Assembly (NCBI GenBank): GCA_027062325.1
Contig: JAMOTN010000005.1
Coordinates: 1 to 58,935 of the forward strand
DNA: 58,935 nt
Origin: a bacterium
GTDB lineage: Bacteria > JAMOTN01
Direction: 5' to 3'
A program made the translations under genes and the position numbers. Below the pieces are notes generated by a model. The model was not told the origin of the DNA. It saw nothing but the letters and a program-made list of their open reading frames with translations, and ran no database searches. This document shows, piece after piece, positions 38,130-48,091 of this stretch; within the stretch, counting starts at the first letter, position 1, and every line of letters starts with the position of its first letter.

Positions 38130-40286
38130 CTACTTTTGCACATAAGCAGGATCAACATGCCACTTGTAGAAGTTATCATAACTAAACAATCCTATTGCTG
38201 TGGGCTTGGCATTCAAAATTCTCTTATGAACTGCCACCAAGCTTGGACCTATCATCAAGAAAGTATAAGGACAATCTTCTGCAATGATCTCCTGAAACTT
38301 CCAATAGAGTTTTTTACGCTTCTCTCTATCAAAAGTCTCACGTGCCTCTTCAAGAATCTTATCAACCTCTGGATTAACATAACCTATGCGGTTAAATCCA
38401 CCCTCAATCTGATCTGACGCCCATATAGAATACTGATCTGGATCCATTCCTAAAGCCCACCCAAGCATTATTGCTTCAAAGTTTCTTGGATACACGTAAT
38501 TTTTCAAAAATACCGTCCACTCTATAAACTTAAGTTGACAATCAACTCCTATCTTTTTCCAATAAGATTGGATTAACTCTGCTCTCTTCTTAATATCATC
38601 ACTACCTGCAGACGTCATAAGTGTAAATCTAAACTTATCAAGCTTTCCATCACCGTCTACGTCTTTTTCCAAAATTCCATCACCATCAACATCCTTCCAT
38701 CCAGCTTCTGCCAAAAGTTTCTTCGCAAGTTCTGGATTGTATTCATATTTTTTGACATTAGGATTATAAGCCCAACTTGATGGATGAATTGGTGAGTAAC
38801 ACTTTTCTCCCAAGCCGTAATCAAGAGCTTTTATTATAGCATCTCTGTCTATGGCATAGCTGAGTGCCTGACGAACTCTCTTGTCCAAAAACAATTTGCA
38901 CTTTTCTGGATCCAAATTGTAACCTATGTATCCGTACCCCGGAGTCATGTATTTATACTTATTAAAATTATTCAAAAAGCGTGCATTGTTTGTCTGGAAT
39001 TTCCACTGATAAGGAGTAAGCCCCAAAATGTCTATCTGCCCAGCCAAAAGTTCGTTGAACGCAGAGACATTATTCGGCAAAATCTTGAATATCATCTTTT
39101 TGAAAGGTGGCTTACCACGCCAATAAGTATCTACTGCTTCAAGCTCTATGTAAGAATCAGAAACCCACTTTACAAATTTGTAAGGTCCGCAACCCACAGG
39201 TTCTCTGTTGTACTTACTGTTGTTAAAATCAGGTTCCTTTTCAAATATGTGCTTGGGAACAATCATATACCAACTAGATACACACGGGGCATAAGGTTTA
39301 TTGTAAAGAATAGAAAGTGTGTACTTATCAAGCACCTTAACCTCACGGACATCTCTATAAGTAGAAGCCCTCACTGTAGCAGTATTTGGATCTATAACTT
39401 TCTCATAAGTAAACTTAACATCATCTGCAGTAACCTCAGTACCATCATGCCATTTAATACCCTTCCTAAGCTTAAACACTATTAGTGGCTGATCCCATAT
39501 CCTCTTTAGATTTAATCTTACAAATCTAGCTTCCTTTATTCCATCTGGAAGATAAGCCTTTACTACCTCCCAAGCCTTAGTTTCATTCAACTCATCTAGA
39601 TACAAAAACTCAAAGCTAACCTTGGTCAAAAAGCTCACATATGCTATAGGCAACTTTCCACCTTTCACATCCTCTTTCATTTTTTTTACAAGCGCTCCAA
39701 CTGTAAAATTCTTGTTCGAATCCCATGGACACTTGTAAGGTGGCTTATCCTGATTTATTCCAACATCTTTACCGTGAAAGACAACCTTCACTCTCGTAAT
39801 CTTTCTCCAATTTTCCTCAGGAATCACTCCTTCCATAATCTTGTAAGCATCATCTTTAAATTTGGTAAGAGTTACAACGATCTCATCCGGCGCTACTACC
39901 TTCACATCATCTATGAGATTCCTATCAACCTTCCCCTCATCAAGTGCCTTCATAAAATTCGCATATACATCTTGAGCAGACAAACCGCCCTTGAGATAAA
40001 AGTGAGCTTTTTCTTCGATAACCCACCCTTCTGCAAGCTCGGGCTGCAACTCAAACTTGTCGTTATAGGTCACAAGCGGCGGGAATATCCAATCGCATAT
40101 CTCTCCAGAGTAAGCATCCGTGTAAAGAACTGGATTTAATTTTGAAGCATCAGCTGCAAGCCTTCTAACCAATATGTACGGATCTCTTGCAAACTTTTGT
40201 CCGCATCCTAATTGAAAAAGCACTAAGCTCATTCCAAATACAAAAATGAGGCTCGCAATAACAAATTTAAAGGTACTCCTTTTCAT
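38130..40286 (-). CDS. Family 5 extracellular solute-binding lipoprotein
   Basis: Lipobox LVLFQLGC; LRKGIKWHDGTEVTADDVKFTYEKV; RVRQALSYAIDRDAII. Confidence 0.95.
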   Translation of the reverse strand: MKRSTFKFVIASLIFVFGMSLVLFQLGCGQKFARDPYILVRRLAADASKLNPVLYTDAYSGEICDWIFPPLVTYNDKFELQPELAEGWVIEEKAHFYLKGGLSAQDVYANFMKALDEGKVDRNLIDDVKVVAPDEIVVTLTKFKDDAYKIMEGVIPEENWRKITRVKVVFHGKDVGINQDKPPYKCPWDSNKNFTVGALVKKMKEDVKGGKLPIAYVSFLTKVSFEFLYLDELNETKAWEVVKAYLPDGIKEARFVRLNLKRIWDQPLIVFKLRKGIKWHDGTEVTADDVKFTYEKVIDPNTATVRASTYRDVREVKVLDKYTLSILYNKPYAPCVSSWYMIVPKHIFEKEPDFNNSKYNREPVGCGPYKFVKWVSDSYIELEAVDTYWRGKPPFKKMIFKILPNNVSAFNELLAGQIDILGLTPYQWKFQTNNARFLNNFNKYKYMTPGYGYIGYNLDPEKCKLFLDKRVRQALSYAIDRDAIIKALDYGLGEKCYSPIHPSSWAYNPNVKKYEYNPELAKKLLAEAGWKDVDGDGILEKDVDGDGKLDKFRFTLMTSAGSDDIKKRAELIQSYWKKIGVDCQLKFIEWTVFLKNYVYPRNFEAIMLGWALGMDPDQYSIWASDQIEGGFNRIGYVNPEVDKILEEARETFDREKRKKLYWKFQEIIAEDCPYTFLMIGPSLVAVHKRILNAKPTAIGLFSYDNFYKWHVDPAYVQK

Positions 40287-40480
40287 ACCAACCCCACACC
40301 TCCAACTAAGCTTTTCTTGTAAACAGAAATTTTCCTAACCTATAAGTTAAACAGATATTCAACACCTTACCAACCCAACTCCTACCCTCTCTAACTCTAC
40401 AACTCTCTCCACACCTCTTTGCACACATACTTAATCTATCAAAAATGAGCTCAATCTGTCCAACAAATCAACATCCGTAA

Positions 40481-42085
40481 TTACCTTACCTGTAGATGTT
40501 GCGGAATATACCATTTAGCAAGGCTTCCTCTTACTCCATATCTTCCAACCTTTATACCACGAATTCTACTTGAAACAGCAATCAATTTATGGGGTGAAAT
40601 CAAAAATACACATGGCACATCGTTCACCAATATTTTGTGAATTTCTCTGTAAATTTGAACTCTCTTTGATTCATCCATCTCATATCTTCCTTCTTCAAGA
40701 AGCTTATCAACCTCTGGGTTCATGTAAGCAAGAAAGTTATTGCCTCCCATACCACTCCCATCAGGAATACATGATGAGTGCCAGATACTGTATATGTCGT
40801 CCGGTTCAGGAGTTAACTCCCAACCTGCAAGTACCATGTCGAATCTTCCCTTTTTTACAAAGTCCACAAACACTCCCCACTCAAGCATTCTTATTTGAAC
40901 ATCAATTCCAACCTTGGCAAGCTGCCTTTGTAAAAGAACCGCCGTCATATATCTTCTCCAATTTCCCTGATTCAAAATAAGTTCAAACCTTAAACTCCCA
41001 TTTTTCCCCTCCCTTATTCCATCACCATCTCTATCTACAAACCCAGCTTCTTGCAATAACCTTTTAGCCCCTTCAGGATTGAACCTATACCCCTTCACAT
41101 CTGGATCAAGCCATTTACTTCCCACTATGAAAGGACCAGTCGCTCTATCTGCATATCCACCGTATATAGTTTTTATAACCTCATCAACGTTGATCGCCAT
41201 GGCTATCGCTTTCCTTATCCGCACATCACTCAACAGGGGATTTCTCAAGTTAAAACCGAGATAATCATAACCCTGATCCAAACACTCCGCTAAATGACAA
41301 TATTCAGGCTCTGTTTTTAACCGATTTTTCAACTGTTCAAAATCTTCATTCTTTAAGTATGCAACGTCAACTTCTCCTTTCAAAAACTTAAAGTAAGCAA
41401 CAGTTTGATCAGGAATAATCGCGTAATAGTACTTAGTAATATAAGGCTCTCCACCATAATAACGAGGATTTGCATATAACTTTATATACTGGCCACTCTT
41501 CCAAACACTAAAAATATAAGGTCCGCTTCCTATAGGACTCCTGTTCAAGTCACTATCCCTTAACCTCTCTCCGGACCAGAACTTTCTCGGCAAAATTCCA
41601 AAAGTTAGTTTTGACAGTATAACCGGCGTCGGCTTTTTCAAATAAAACTTTAAAACGTAATCTGAAACAACTTCTACTCTATCTATAATAGAAAGATCTG
41701 AAGCAAGAGCAGAAGCATTAGCAGGATTCATTATCTCATCTATAGTAAACTTGACATCCCAAGCAGTAAGCGGAGTACCATCTTGCCATTTTACGTTTTT
41801 CTTCAAATAAATCGTCAATTCACTGCTAGATAAAACATACTTTTCCACTAAGTCTGGCTCTAATTCTCCATCATCATTCCATCTAAACAAGGAAGAATAT
41901 ATCAAACTACACACATCATAAGAGGGCTTATCAACTATAAGAATAGGATTGAGAAGTATGGGTTCCGCTTGATGTGCCTCAACTATTCTTCCCCCATAAT
42001 CAGGAACAGAAGCTGAAAAAACTACACCATTCAAGCCCAAAATAGCAATAAACAAAATTCCTGCTAAAAAAACCCTTCTATTCAT
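40481..42085 (-). CDS. Family 5 extracellular solute-binding protein
   Basis: LKKNVKWQDGTPLTAWDVKFTIDEI; RIRKAIAMAINVDEVI; signal peptide. Confidence 0.95.
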   Translation of the reverse strand: MNRRVFLAGILFIAILGLNGVVFSASVPDYGGRIVEAHQAEPILLNPILIVDKPSYDVCSLIYSSLFRWNDDGELEPDLVEKYVLSSSELTIYLKKNVKWQDGTPLTAWDVKFTIDEIMNPANASALASDLSIIDRVEVVSDYVLKFYLKKPTPVILSKLTFGILPRKFWSGERLRDSDLNRSPIGSGPYIFSVWKSGQYIKLYANPRYYGGEPYITKYYYAIIPDQTVAYFKFLKGEVDVAYLKNEDFEQLKNRLKTEPEYCHLAECLDQGYDYLGFNLRNPLLSDVRIRKAIAMAINVDEVIKTIYGGYADRATGPFIVGSKWLDPDVKGYRFNPEGAKRLLQEAGFVDRDGDGIREGKNGSLRFELILNQGNWRRYMTAVLLQRQLAKVGIDVQIRMLEWGVFVDFVKKGRFDMVLAGWELTPEPDDIYSIWHSSCIPDGSGMGGNNFLAYMNPEVDKLLEEGRYEMDESKRVQIYREIHKILVNDVPCVFLISPHKLIAVSSRIRGIKVGRYGVRGSLAKWYIPQHLQVR

Positions 42086-42137
42086 CTTCCCCCATCCCTC
42101 CTTGGAATCTACTCATACTAAAAATTCACAATCCAAA

Positions 42138-44075
42138 CTACTCAGAAATAGTCCACCTTTCAGGCTCGTAGAAAAACTCGACAGGAGTTGGCTCTATACC
42201 TTTTATCTTATCATTAACAGCCCAAATTCGTAAAACTCGATATAGAAATAGATATGGAAACTCCTTGACTATTAAATACTGCACTTTTTGAATCTTTATC
42301 TTTCTCTTTGAGCGATCAAGAGTAAATCTTAACTCGTCCATGAGCTTATCTGCCTCTTTACTTCTAAATCCAACCGCATTGTATCCAAAATGCTCCTTTG
42401 TGGGAATCTGAGAAGAATGCCAATAGGGATAAAGCTCTGGCTCAGGAGTCAAACTCCATCCCAGAAGTATCATCTGAAAATTCCTCTTGTCAACGTGGTT
42501 AGTTAAGAAATCATTCCACTCCAGAAGTTTTACTCTTACCTTAATTCCAATCTTTTTCCACTCATTTACCAAAAAATTGGCTACTTTCTCCCTCATTCTA
42601 TTTCCTTTGTTAGTCAACAATGTCAATTCAACTTTCTTACCATTTTTCTCTAAATAACCGTCACCATCCACATCCTTCCAACCAGCATTTATCAATATAT
42701 CTCTTGCATGTTCAGGATTGTAACGTCCAACCTTTTCCACATCAGGATTGTAAGCCCAGCTCTCTGGTAAAATTGGCCCCCAAACAGGTTGTGCAAAGCC
42801 ATGTAATATCTCTTTTACCAATTTCTCTTTGTCAACAGCTTCTACCAACGCTTGTCTTAGATGAATATCCTTCAACAACAGATCGTCTAAATTAAAACCC
42901 ACATATGTATATCCCCAGTCTGGTTGTCTATACATCCTAAAGTGAGAATTCCCTTTGAGCTTTTCAAAATACTGCCAATCAATCTCTGCTATATCAATGT
43001 CTCCGCTGAGCAACTTTGAAAACACCATATCAGAATCTTGAATAAATAGGAAATGTACCTCATCTATACTTGGAGTCTTACTAAAAGACGGAGCAATAGG
43101 ATTTTTAACCAGCGCAACCTCTCTTTCTGAAATCCAACCTTTAAATTTGTAAGGCCCTATTCCAAATGGAACTCTCTTTAAATCCTGCCAAACCGCTAAA
43201 TCAACCTGACCACTCTTCCACACACTTCTTGGTAAAGGTGACACCACCCATACAGAAAGTATAGATGCATCAGGACGTGAATAGCACAGTTTTACATTAT
43301 ACTTTCCCTTTTTTTGAATTTCACTTACAAAACTTAACTCCTGGGTGTACAAATTTCTGATACTTTTACCTGCAAGGACAGTTGCCTCCACATCATCTGC
43401 AGTAAACTCCCTTCCATCGCTCCACTTGAGGCCCTTTCTTAAATTAAACTCAACAATCATCACAATTATCCCATCAAGTCTCAAATAAAAGCTTGATTTT
43501 TTCTTAACAAACTCCTCAATACCAGATGGAAAGTAAGCCCACCAACCATCTACTTCTCTCCAGAAAATCTTAGCCTTATTAAAAACTTCAGCCTCCGGCG
43601 TTGCCTTAAGCTTCGCTAACAACCAATTCCCACTAAAATTAACATAATAACTCTTTTTCGGCTTCGGAAACTTTTCAATAACATTCAAAATTTTAGAAAA
43701 GCTAGCATCTTTTAAATTTACTCTAAAGCTATTCTTCAACTTTTTAAAATCAAACTTATCAGGATCGTAAACAAGATAATAAACGTCGTAATTTTCAAGC
43801 AATTCTGGAATGTAATCAAGGTGTTTGTCATATCCAATTAGCCTTTTCATTGTAAACTGTTGAATTACTCCTGCAGTATCCTCATTTATCATGAGTGGAT
43901 TAAAATTCACAGGAAAAGAAGGCATAGATATTCTAATGATTGACCACTTTTTTTCCGATTTCTGAGTGTAAGGAGTGTATGTTTTCTCTCTTTTTCCACA
44001 CCCTGTCATGTGCAAGATAAGTACGAACACTACAAAGAGGTGAAATAATATGCTACACATTTTTTTAAAGCGCAT
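42138..44075 (-). CDS. Family 5 extracellular solute-binding lipoprotein (start re-assigned to ATG 44075)
   Basis: MRFKKMCSILFHLFVVFVLILHMTGCGK lipobox; LRKGLKWSDGREFTADDVEATV; GAGGAGGC RBS at 44083-44090. Confidence 0.92.
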   Translation of the reverse strand: MRFKKMCSILFHLFVVFVLILHMTGCGKREKTYTPYTQKSEKKWSIIRISMPSFPVNFNPLMINEDTAGVIQQFTMKRLIGYDKHLDYIPELLENYDVYYLVYDPDKFDFKKLKNSFRVNLKDASFSKILNVIEKFPKPKKSYYVNFSGNWLLAKLKATPEAEVFNKAKIFWREVDGWWAYFPSGIEEFVKKKSSFYLRLDGIIVMIVEFNLRKGLKWSDGREFTADDVEATVLAGKSIRNLYTQELSFVSEIQKKGKYNVKLCYSRPDASILSVWVVSPLPRSVWKSGQVDLAVWQDLKRVPFGIGPYKFKGWISEREVALVKNPIAPSFSKTPSIDEVHFLFIQDSDMVFSKLLSGDIDIAEIDWQYFEKLKGNSHFRMYRQPDWGYTYVGFNLDDLLLKDIHLRQALVEAVDKEKLVKEILHGFAQPVWGPILPESWAYNPDVEKVGRYNPEHARDILINAGWKDVDGDGYLEKNGKKVELTLLTNKGNRMREKVANFLVNEWKKIGIKVRVKLLEWNDFLTNHVDKRNFQMILLGWSLTPEPELYPYWHSSQIPTKEHFGYNAVGFRSKEADKLMDELRFTLDRSKRKIKIQKVQYLIVKEFPYLFLYRVLRIWAVNDKIKGIEPTPVEFFYEPERWTISE

Positions 44076-44580
44076 AGCTACTGCCTCCTCAATACTTCTC
44101 ATTTTTACCTTCTCTAATATTCTGGCAGAAAGTAACGCTATCGTCTATACCATAGACGGAATGGTGATTAAGGGAAACATTGAGTGGATAACCGAAGATT
44201 TTATACTTATAAACACCTTGTATGGACAACTTAAGATACCAAATGCTTCAATTGAGAAGATGAAAATAAGTGAAAACATAACTGCTCATGAATCAAGTAC
44301 ATTATTTAAACATTACAAAGGAAAATTTACAATCATACCTTCATTCACAGATAACCCAAATAACAAATTTTCTCCATATTATAAACCTTCTGTCAAAGAA
44401 ACACATCCCCCAAAAAAGCTCACCAAGAAAAAGCCTTTTCCAAAAAAATTTCTCTCCACATTTGAAGCAAGTTTTTACTCTGACAAAGATGCGTTAAAAT
44501 TTTTAAAGGAGTTTGACAAGGAAACTCCCAACATAGACAAAGTAGATCTTGACCTGGAAAAGTGGCTTTGGAATGAGTAA
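44050..44580 (+). CDS. Secreted protein with small beta-rich GxxxxGxI...TxxGxLKIPxxxIxxM domain
   Basis: Signal peptide MLHIFLKRIATASSILLIFTFSNILAES; strong RBS AGAGGTGA 6 nt upstream of ATG. Confidence 0.6.
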   Translation: MLHIFLKRIATASSILLIFTFSNILAESNAIVYTIDGMVIKGNIEWITEDFILINTLYGQLKIPNASIEKMKISENITAHESSTLFKHYKGKFTIIPSFTDNPNNKFSPYYKPSVKETHPPKKLTKKKPFPKKFLSTFEASFYSDKDALKFLKEFDKETPNIDKVDLDLEKWLWNE

Positions 44581-44593
44581 AGGATGGATAACT

Positions 44594-45574
44594 ATGACTG
44601 TTAGGCTCTGGGGAATAGATATAGGATCACGTTTCACTAAACTTTCAATTTTAGAATTTTCTCGAAAAGTAGATCCAGAGAAAATTGTTCAGGAGTTAAA
44701 AAATCATATAAAATTTGGAGAAGATAATTTTCTTCAACTTACAACAACTTTTCTAAATTCAATAGACGTCATAGCGAATCTTAAATCCTTCTTAAAGGAA
44801 AACTCAATTACCCCTGATAACGCCGTATTTACAGGTTACGGAAGAGAAGTCGCAAAATCTTACGGTTTTAAAATTTTAAACGAAGTCAAAGCAGTATCAA
44901 AAACTGTGCAGCTATTTGAAAGTGAATGCTTCATAGATATAGGGGGCCAAGATATAAAAGCAGGTTGCATCTCAACATACGAATACAACCTAAATTCAAG
45001 TTGCGCAGCGGGAACAGGAAGCTTCATAGAAAACATTCTACGTCGCCTTAACATAAGTTGGGAAGAGTTTTTCAAAATAGAGGATCCTACAACAGAAGTA
45101 AAACTTAATTCCGTTTGTGCAGTTTTTGCAGAATCAGAAGCAATAAACTTATTAGTCAAAGGAATTGAAAAACTCGATATTGTTAAAGCCGCTATCAACA
45201 GCGTAGCTCAAAGGGCAGCCATGCTTCTTCCTAAAAAATGCACTCTAGACCAAAAACTCCCTAAATCTTCCCCAAAAAACTGCACAATTAGACCTATCAT
45301 AAAAATTCTAAAGCCTTTGAATGAACCAGAAAAAAAACCTATACTACCTAACAAAAAAAAGCTGGATCCTGCAGAAAAACAACCCGATTACTTTAAAATA
45401 AATTCCACATCTAATTCTATTTTACTTCTGGGACGCCTCTCCAAATCTCGTGCTTTACAAAAAGCCATTGAAAATAAAATTGGGAGGAGCATTTACACTC
45501 CTCCCTTATCAAGTTTTTTTGCAAGTATAGGCTGCTTAATCGAAGCAGTAGAAACCCTTACTTTTCGCCCATAA
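44594..45574 (+). CDS. BadF/BadG/HgdC-type 2-hydroxyacyl-CoA dehydratase activator-like ATPase
   Basis: [59 protein letters not shown] (the two cluster-ligand Cys positions). Start moved to ATG 44594 with AAAGGA RBS. Confidence 0.8.
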   Translation: MTVRLWGIDIGSRFTKLSILEFSRKVDPEKIVQELKNHIKFGEDNFLQLTTTFLNSIDVIANLKSFLKENSITPDNAVFTGYGREVAKSYGFKILNEVKAVSKTVQLFESECFIDIGGQDIKAGCISTYEYNLNSSCAAGTGSFIENILRRLNISWEEFFKIEDPTTEVKLNSVCAVFAESEAINLLVKGIEKLDIVKAAINSVAQRAAMLLPKKCTLDQKLPKSSPKNCTIRPIIKILKPLNEPEKKPILPNKKKLDPAEKQPDYFKINSTSNSILLLGRLSKSRALQKAIENKIGRSIYTPPLSSFFASIGCLIEAVETLTFRP

Positions 45575-46310
45575 CTTCTTTCCTCAACTGATTTGTATCA
45601 AGCTTCACCGATGGAGACATAGTTGTACACACATATGCACTCTTTAAATACTGCCCCTTACTAGCTGCAGGCTTTGCCCTTATTATTGCCTCAGTAAGCG
45701 CCTTCAAGTTATCATACAACTTATCAGTTCCAAAGCTTTTTTTCCCAATCATTGCGTGAACAATTCCATACTTGTCCACTTTGAACTCAATTCTACCCTT
45801 CTTAAGCTCACGAATCGCTTCCCCAACATCAAATGTAACCGTTCCAGCCTTTGGAGAAGGCATTAAACCACGTGGTCCCAATATTTTACCAACACGACTC
45901 ACATATCTCATCATATCAGGAGTTGCCACAACAACATCGAAATCAAGCCATCCCTGCTGAATTTTCTTCACAAGCTCTTCTCCACCAACATAATCCGCTC
46001 CTGCCTCTTTTGCTTCATCTTCCTTTTCAGGATTTACAATTGCAAGAACACGAACCTGCTTACCTGTCCCATGAGGAAGCATAACCGTTCCTCTTACTTG
46101 CTGATCAGCGTGACGAGGATCTACTCCTAAGCGATAATGCACCTCTACTGTCTCATCAAAATTTGCATAGGAAATCTGAGGTAATATCTCCAGCGCTTCC
46201 CTAGGAGAATAAGCTTTCGTTTTATCATACTTCTTCAAAGCATCAACGTACTTCTTACCTCTCTTTACCATCTCAAACCCCTCCTTTGTGGTAAGGCCTG
46301 CGCCTCCCAC
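45558..46310 (-). CDS. rplA: 50S ribosomal protein L1
   Basis: [30 protein letters not shown]...[22 protein letters not shown]-type core. Confidence 0.97.
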   Translation of the reverse strand: MGGAGLTTKEGFEMVKRGKKYVDALKKYDKTKAYSPREALEILPQISYANFDETVEVHYRLGVDPRHADQQVRGTVMLPHGTGKQVRVLAIVNPEKEDEAKEAGADYVGGEELVKKIQQGWLDFDVVVATPDMMRYVSRVGKILGPRGLMPSPKAGTVTFDVGEAIRELKKGRIEFKVDKYGIVHAMIGKKSFGTDKLYDNLKALTEAIIRAKPAASKGQYLKSAYVCTTMSPSVKLDTNQLRKEVMGEK

Positions 46311-46342
46311 GAATTTTCATGATTTCTCAATTTGATTTGGAA

Positions 46343-46768
46343 TTAGTCAACAATTTCAATCCCCATGCTACGCGCTGTTCCCTCAATTATACGAATGGCA
46401 GCCTCAAGATCATCTGTGTTCAAATCTGGCATCTTAACCTTTGCAATCTCCTCAACTTGTTGACGAGTCACACGACCTACAATCTCTTTGCTTGGATTTG
46501 AAGCTCCTTTCTCAACACCTGCCGCCTTTTTCAAAAGTGCAGACGCAGGCGGTGTCTTAAGCTCCATTGTGTAGCTTCTATCCTGATAAATGGTGACAAC
46601 AACTGGAATAATCATCCCTGCTTGTTTGGCAGTTTTAGCATTGAACTCTTTACAAAACGCCATCAAGTTAACTCCGTATTGACCCAAAGCAGGACCAACT
46701 GGAGGTGCTGGTGTGGCTTTACCAGCTGGTAACTGAAGCTTAATCTGTCCTATAATTTTCTTAGCCAT
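46343..46768 (-). CDS. rplK: 50S ribosomal protein L11
   Basis: [38 protein letters not shown]. Confidence 0.98.
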   Translation of the reverse strand: MAKKIIGQIKLQLPAGKATPAPPVGPALGQYGVNLMAFCKEFNAKTAKQAGMIIPVVVTIYQDRSYTMELKTPPASALLKKAAGVEKGASNPSKEIVGRVTRQQVEEIAKVKMPDLNTDDLEAAIRIIEGTARSMGIEIVD

Positions 46769-46864
46769 CTTGTTTCACCCCTTTACTCACCAGTATTAAA
46801 TCCACCACATTTTATATCCCTAGGCTTGTTCTAGGCACAGTGAAAACTTCCCTGCAAGAATATG

Positions 46865-47449
46865 TTAAGACGACTTTCTAACCTTTTCAAGTTCAGAAAA
46901 GTTAAGCTCAACCAAAGTATCCCTTCCAAATACTTTCAATAGAAGCTTAACTTTACTCTTGGAAACATCAACCTCTTTAACAATTCCTTCAAACCCTTCA
47001 AACGGCCCTTTAATAACTTTAGCCCTATCTCCCTCACGCAGGACAAATTTTGCACTTCTTTCCTGCTGAATCCTACCAATCTTCTTCATTATATTAGTTA
47101 CCTCTTTTTCCGTTAATGGAACAGGTTTTCCAGCAGTTCCCCCTACAAAACCAGTAACTCCCGGAGTTCCTCGAACAACTTTCCAAGTCTCATCATTCAA
47201 AACCATGCATACCATAACATACCCCGGGTATATAGGCTTCATCTCCTCTTTCTTCACCACTTCAACTTTTCCCTTTTTCCTAACTTTTCTCTCAACCTCT
47301 ACCTTTTCTTTAGGCACAAGAACCTCAGCTACATAATCCTTTACTCCCATTATCTCAACACGTCTCTCTATGTTAGCCTTAACCTTATCTTCATTTCCCG
47401 CGTAGGTCTGAACTACATACCATTTAAAATCCTTCTCCTGTTCCTTCAT
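46865..47449 (-). CDS. nusG: Transcription termination/antitermination protein NusG
   Basis: KWYVVQTYAGNEDKVKANIERR; VRGTPGVTGFVGG; GDRAKVIKGPFEGFEGIVKEVD (KOW). Confidence 0.97.
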   Translation of the reverse strand: MKEQEKDFKWYVVQTYAGNEDKVKANIERRVEIMGVKDYVAEVLVPKEKVEVERKVRKKGKVEVVKKEEMKPIYPGYVMVCMVLNDETWKVVRGTPGVTGFVGGTAGKPVPLTEKEVTNIMKKIGRIQQERSAKFVLREGDRAKVIKGPFEGFEGIVKEVDVSKSKVKLLLKVFGRDTLVELNFSELEKVRKSS

Positions 47450-47491
47450 CTTATCTCCCCCACATTCAAAAATTAACTTAACAAATCCTCT

Positions 47492-47683
47492 TCACTTCAC
47501 CAACATCTTCATAAAGTATCTTATCAAAGCATCAACTGCTCCAAGATAAGCCCCAACAACTAATGAAACCACAATAACCGCTTTGGTAGCATTCCACAAC
47601 TCCTTCGTGGTTGGCCAAGAGACCTTATCCAATTCGTATTTTGATTCCTTGACAAAGGTCCAGAAACGCTTTATTAAGTTCAT
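47492..47683 (-). CDS. secE: Preprotein translocase subunit SecE
   Basis: FVKESKYELDKVSWPTTKELWNATKAVIVVSLVVGAYLGAVD. Confidence 0.95.
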   Translation of the reverse strand: MNLIKRFWTFVKESKYELDKVSWPTTKELWNATKAVIVVSLVVGAYLGAVDALIRYFMKMLVK

Positions 47684-47749
47684 ACTTACACCTCCGCTTC
47701 AATCTAACCGCTAACCCATCAACTCTAAAAGCAAAATAAATAAAAATGG

Positions 47750-47823
47750 CAGGCCCGGCAGGACTCGAACCTGCAACCACTGGATTTGGAGTCCAGTGCT
47801 CTAGCCTATTGAGCTACGGGCCT
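47750..47823 (-). tRNA. tRNA-Trp (CCA)
   Basis: Cloverleaf on minus strand AGGCCCGTAGCTCAATAGGCTAGAGCACTGGACTCCAAATCCAGTGGTTGCAGGTTCGAGTCCTGCCGGGCCTG; anticodon loop CTCCAAA. Confidence 0.95.
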
Positions 47824-47828
47824 ACCTA

Positions 47829-47857
47829 TAAAAAGGGCCCGCTTTATGCGAGCCCTG
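47829..47857 (-). terminator. Hairpin plus T-tract between rpmG and tRNA-Trp (terminator/attenuator)
   Basis: Minus strand AGGGCTCGCATAAAGCGGGCCCTTTTTATA: stem with one mismatch, then T5. Confidence 0.7.
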
Positions 47858-47862
47858 CTAAG

Positions 47863-48030
47863 CTACTTTGTTTCTTTGTGAACAGTATGCCTATTGCACC
47901 ACTTGCAATACTTACGCAACTCCAGCTTCTTCTTTGTTGCCTTCTTAGTACGCAAGTAAGTATAATTGCGACGTTTACATTCTGTGCATTCAAGTATTAC
48001 CGTCTCTTTCTTTTTCTTCCCAGCAGCCAT
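47863..48030 (-). CDS. rpmG: 50S ribosomal protein L33 (zinc-type)
   Basis: Minus-strand read [55 protein letters not shown]; absent from the ORF track (55 aa). Confidence 0.95.
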   Translation of the reverse strand: MAAGKKKKETVILECTECKRRNYTYLRTKKATKKKLELRKYCKWCNRHTVHKETK

Positions 48031-48091
48031 TTTTACCACTTCCCACTCCTTTGTTTAAGCAACTCTCAAAACTTAAACAATTATCACACTA

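Noticed and set aside
38640-38690. EF-hand-like DVDGDGILEKDVDGDGKLD repeat in the binding protein as a novel calcium site
   Set aside because: DVDGDG(I/Y)LEK segments are common in family-5 solute-binding proteins; the same appears in the two neighbouring paralogues.
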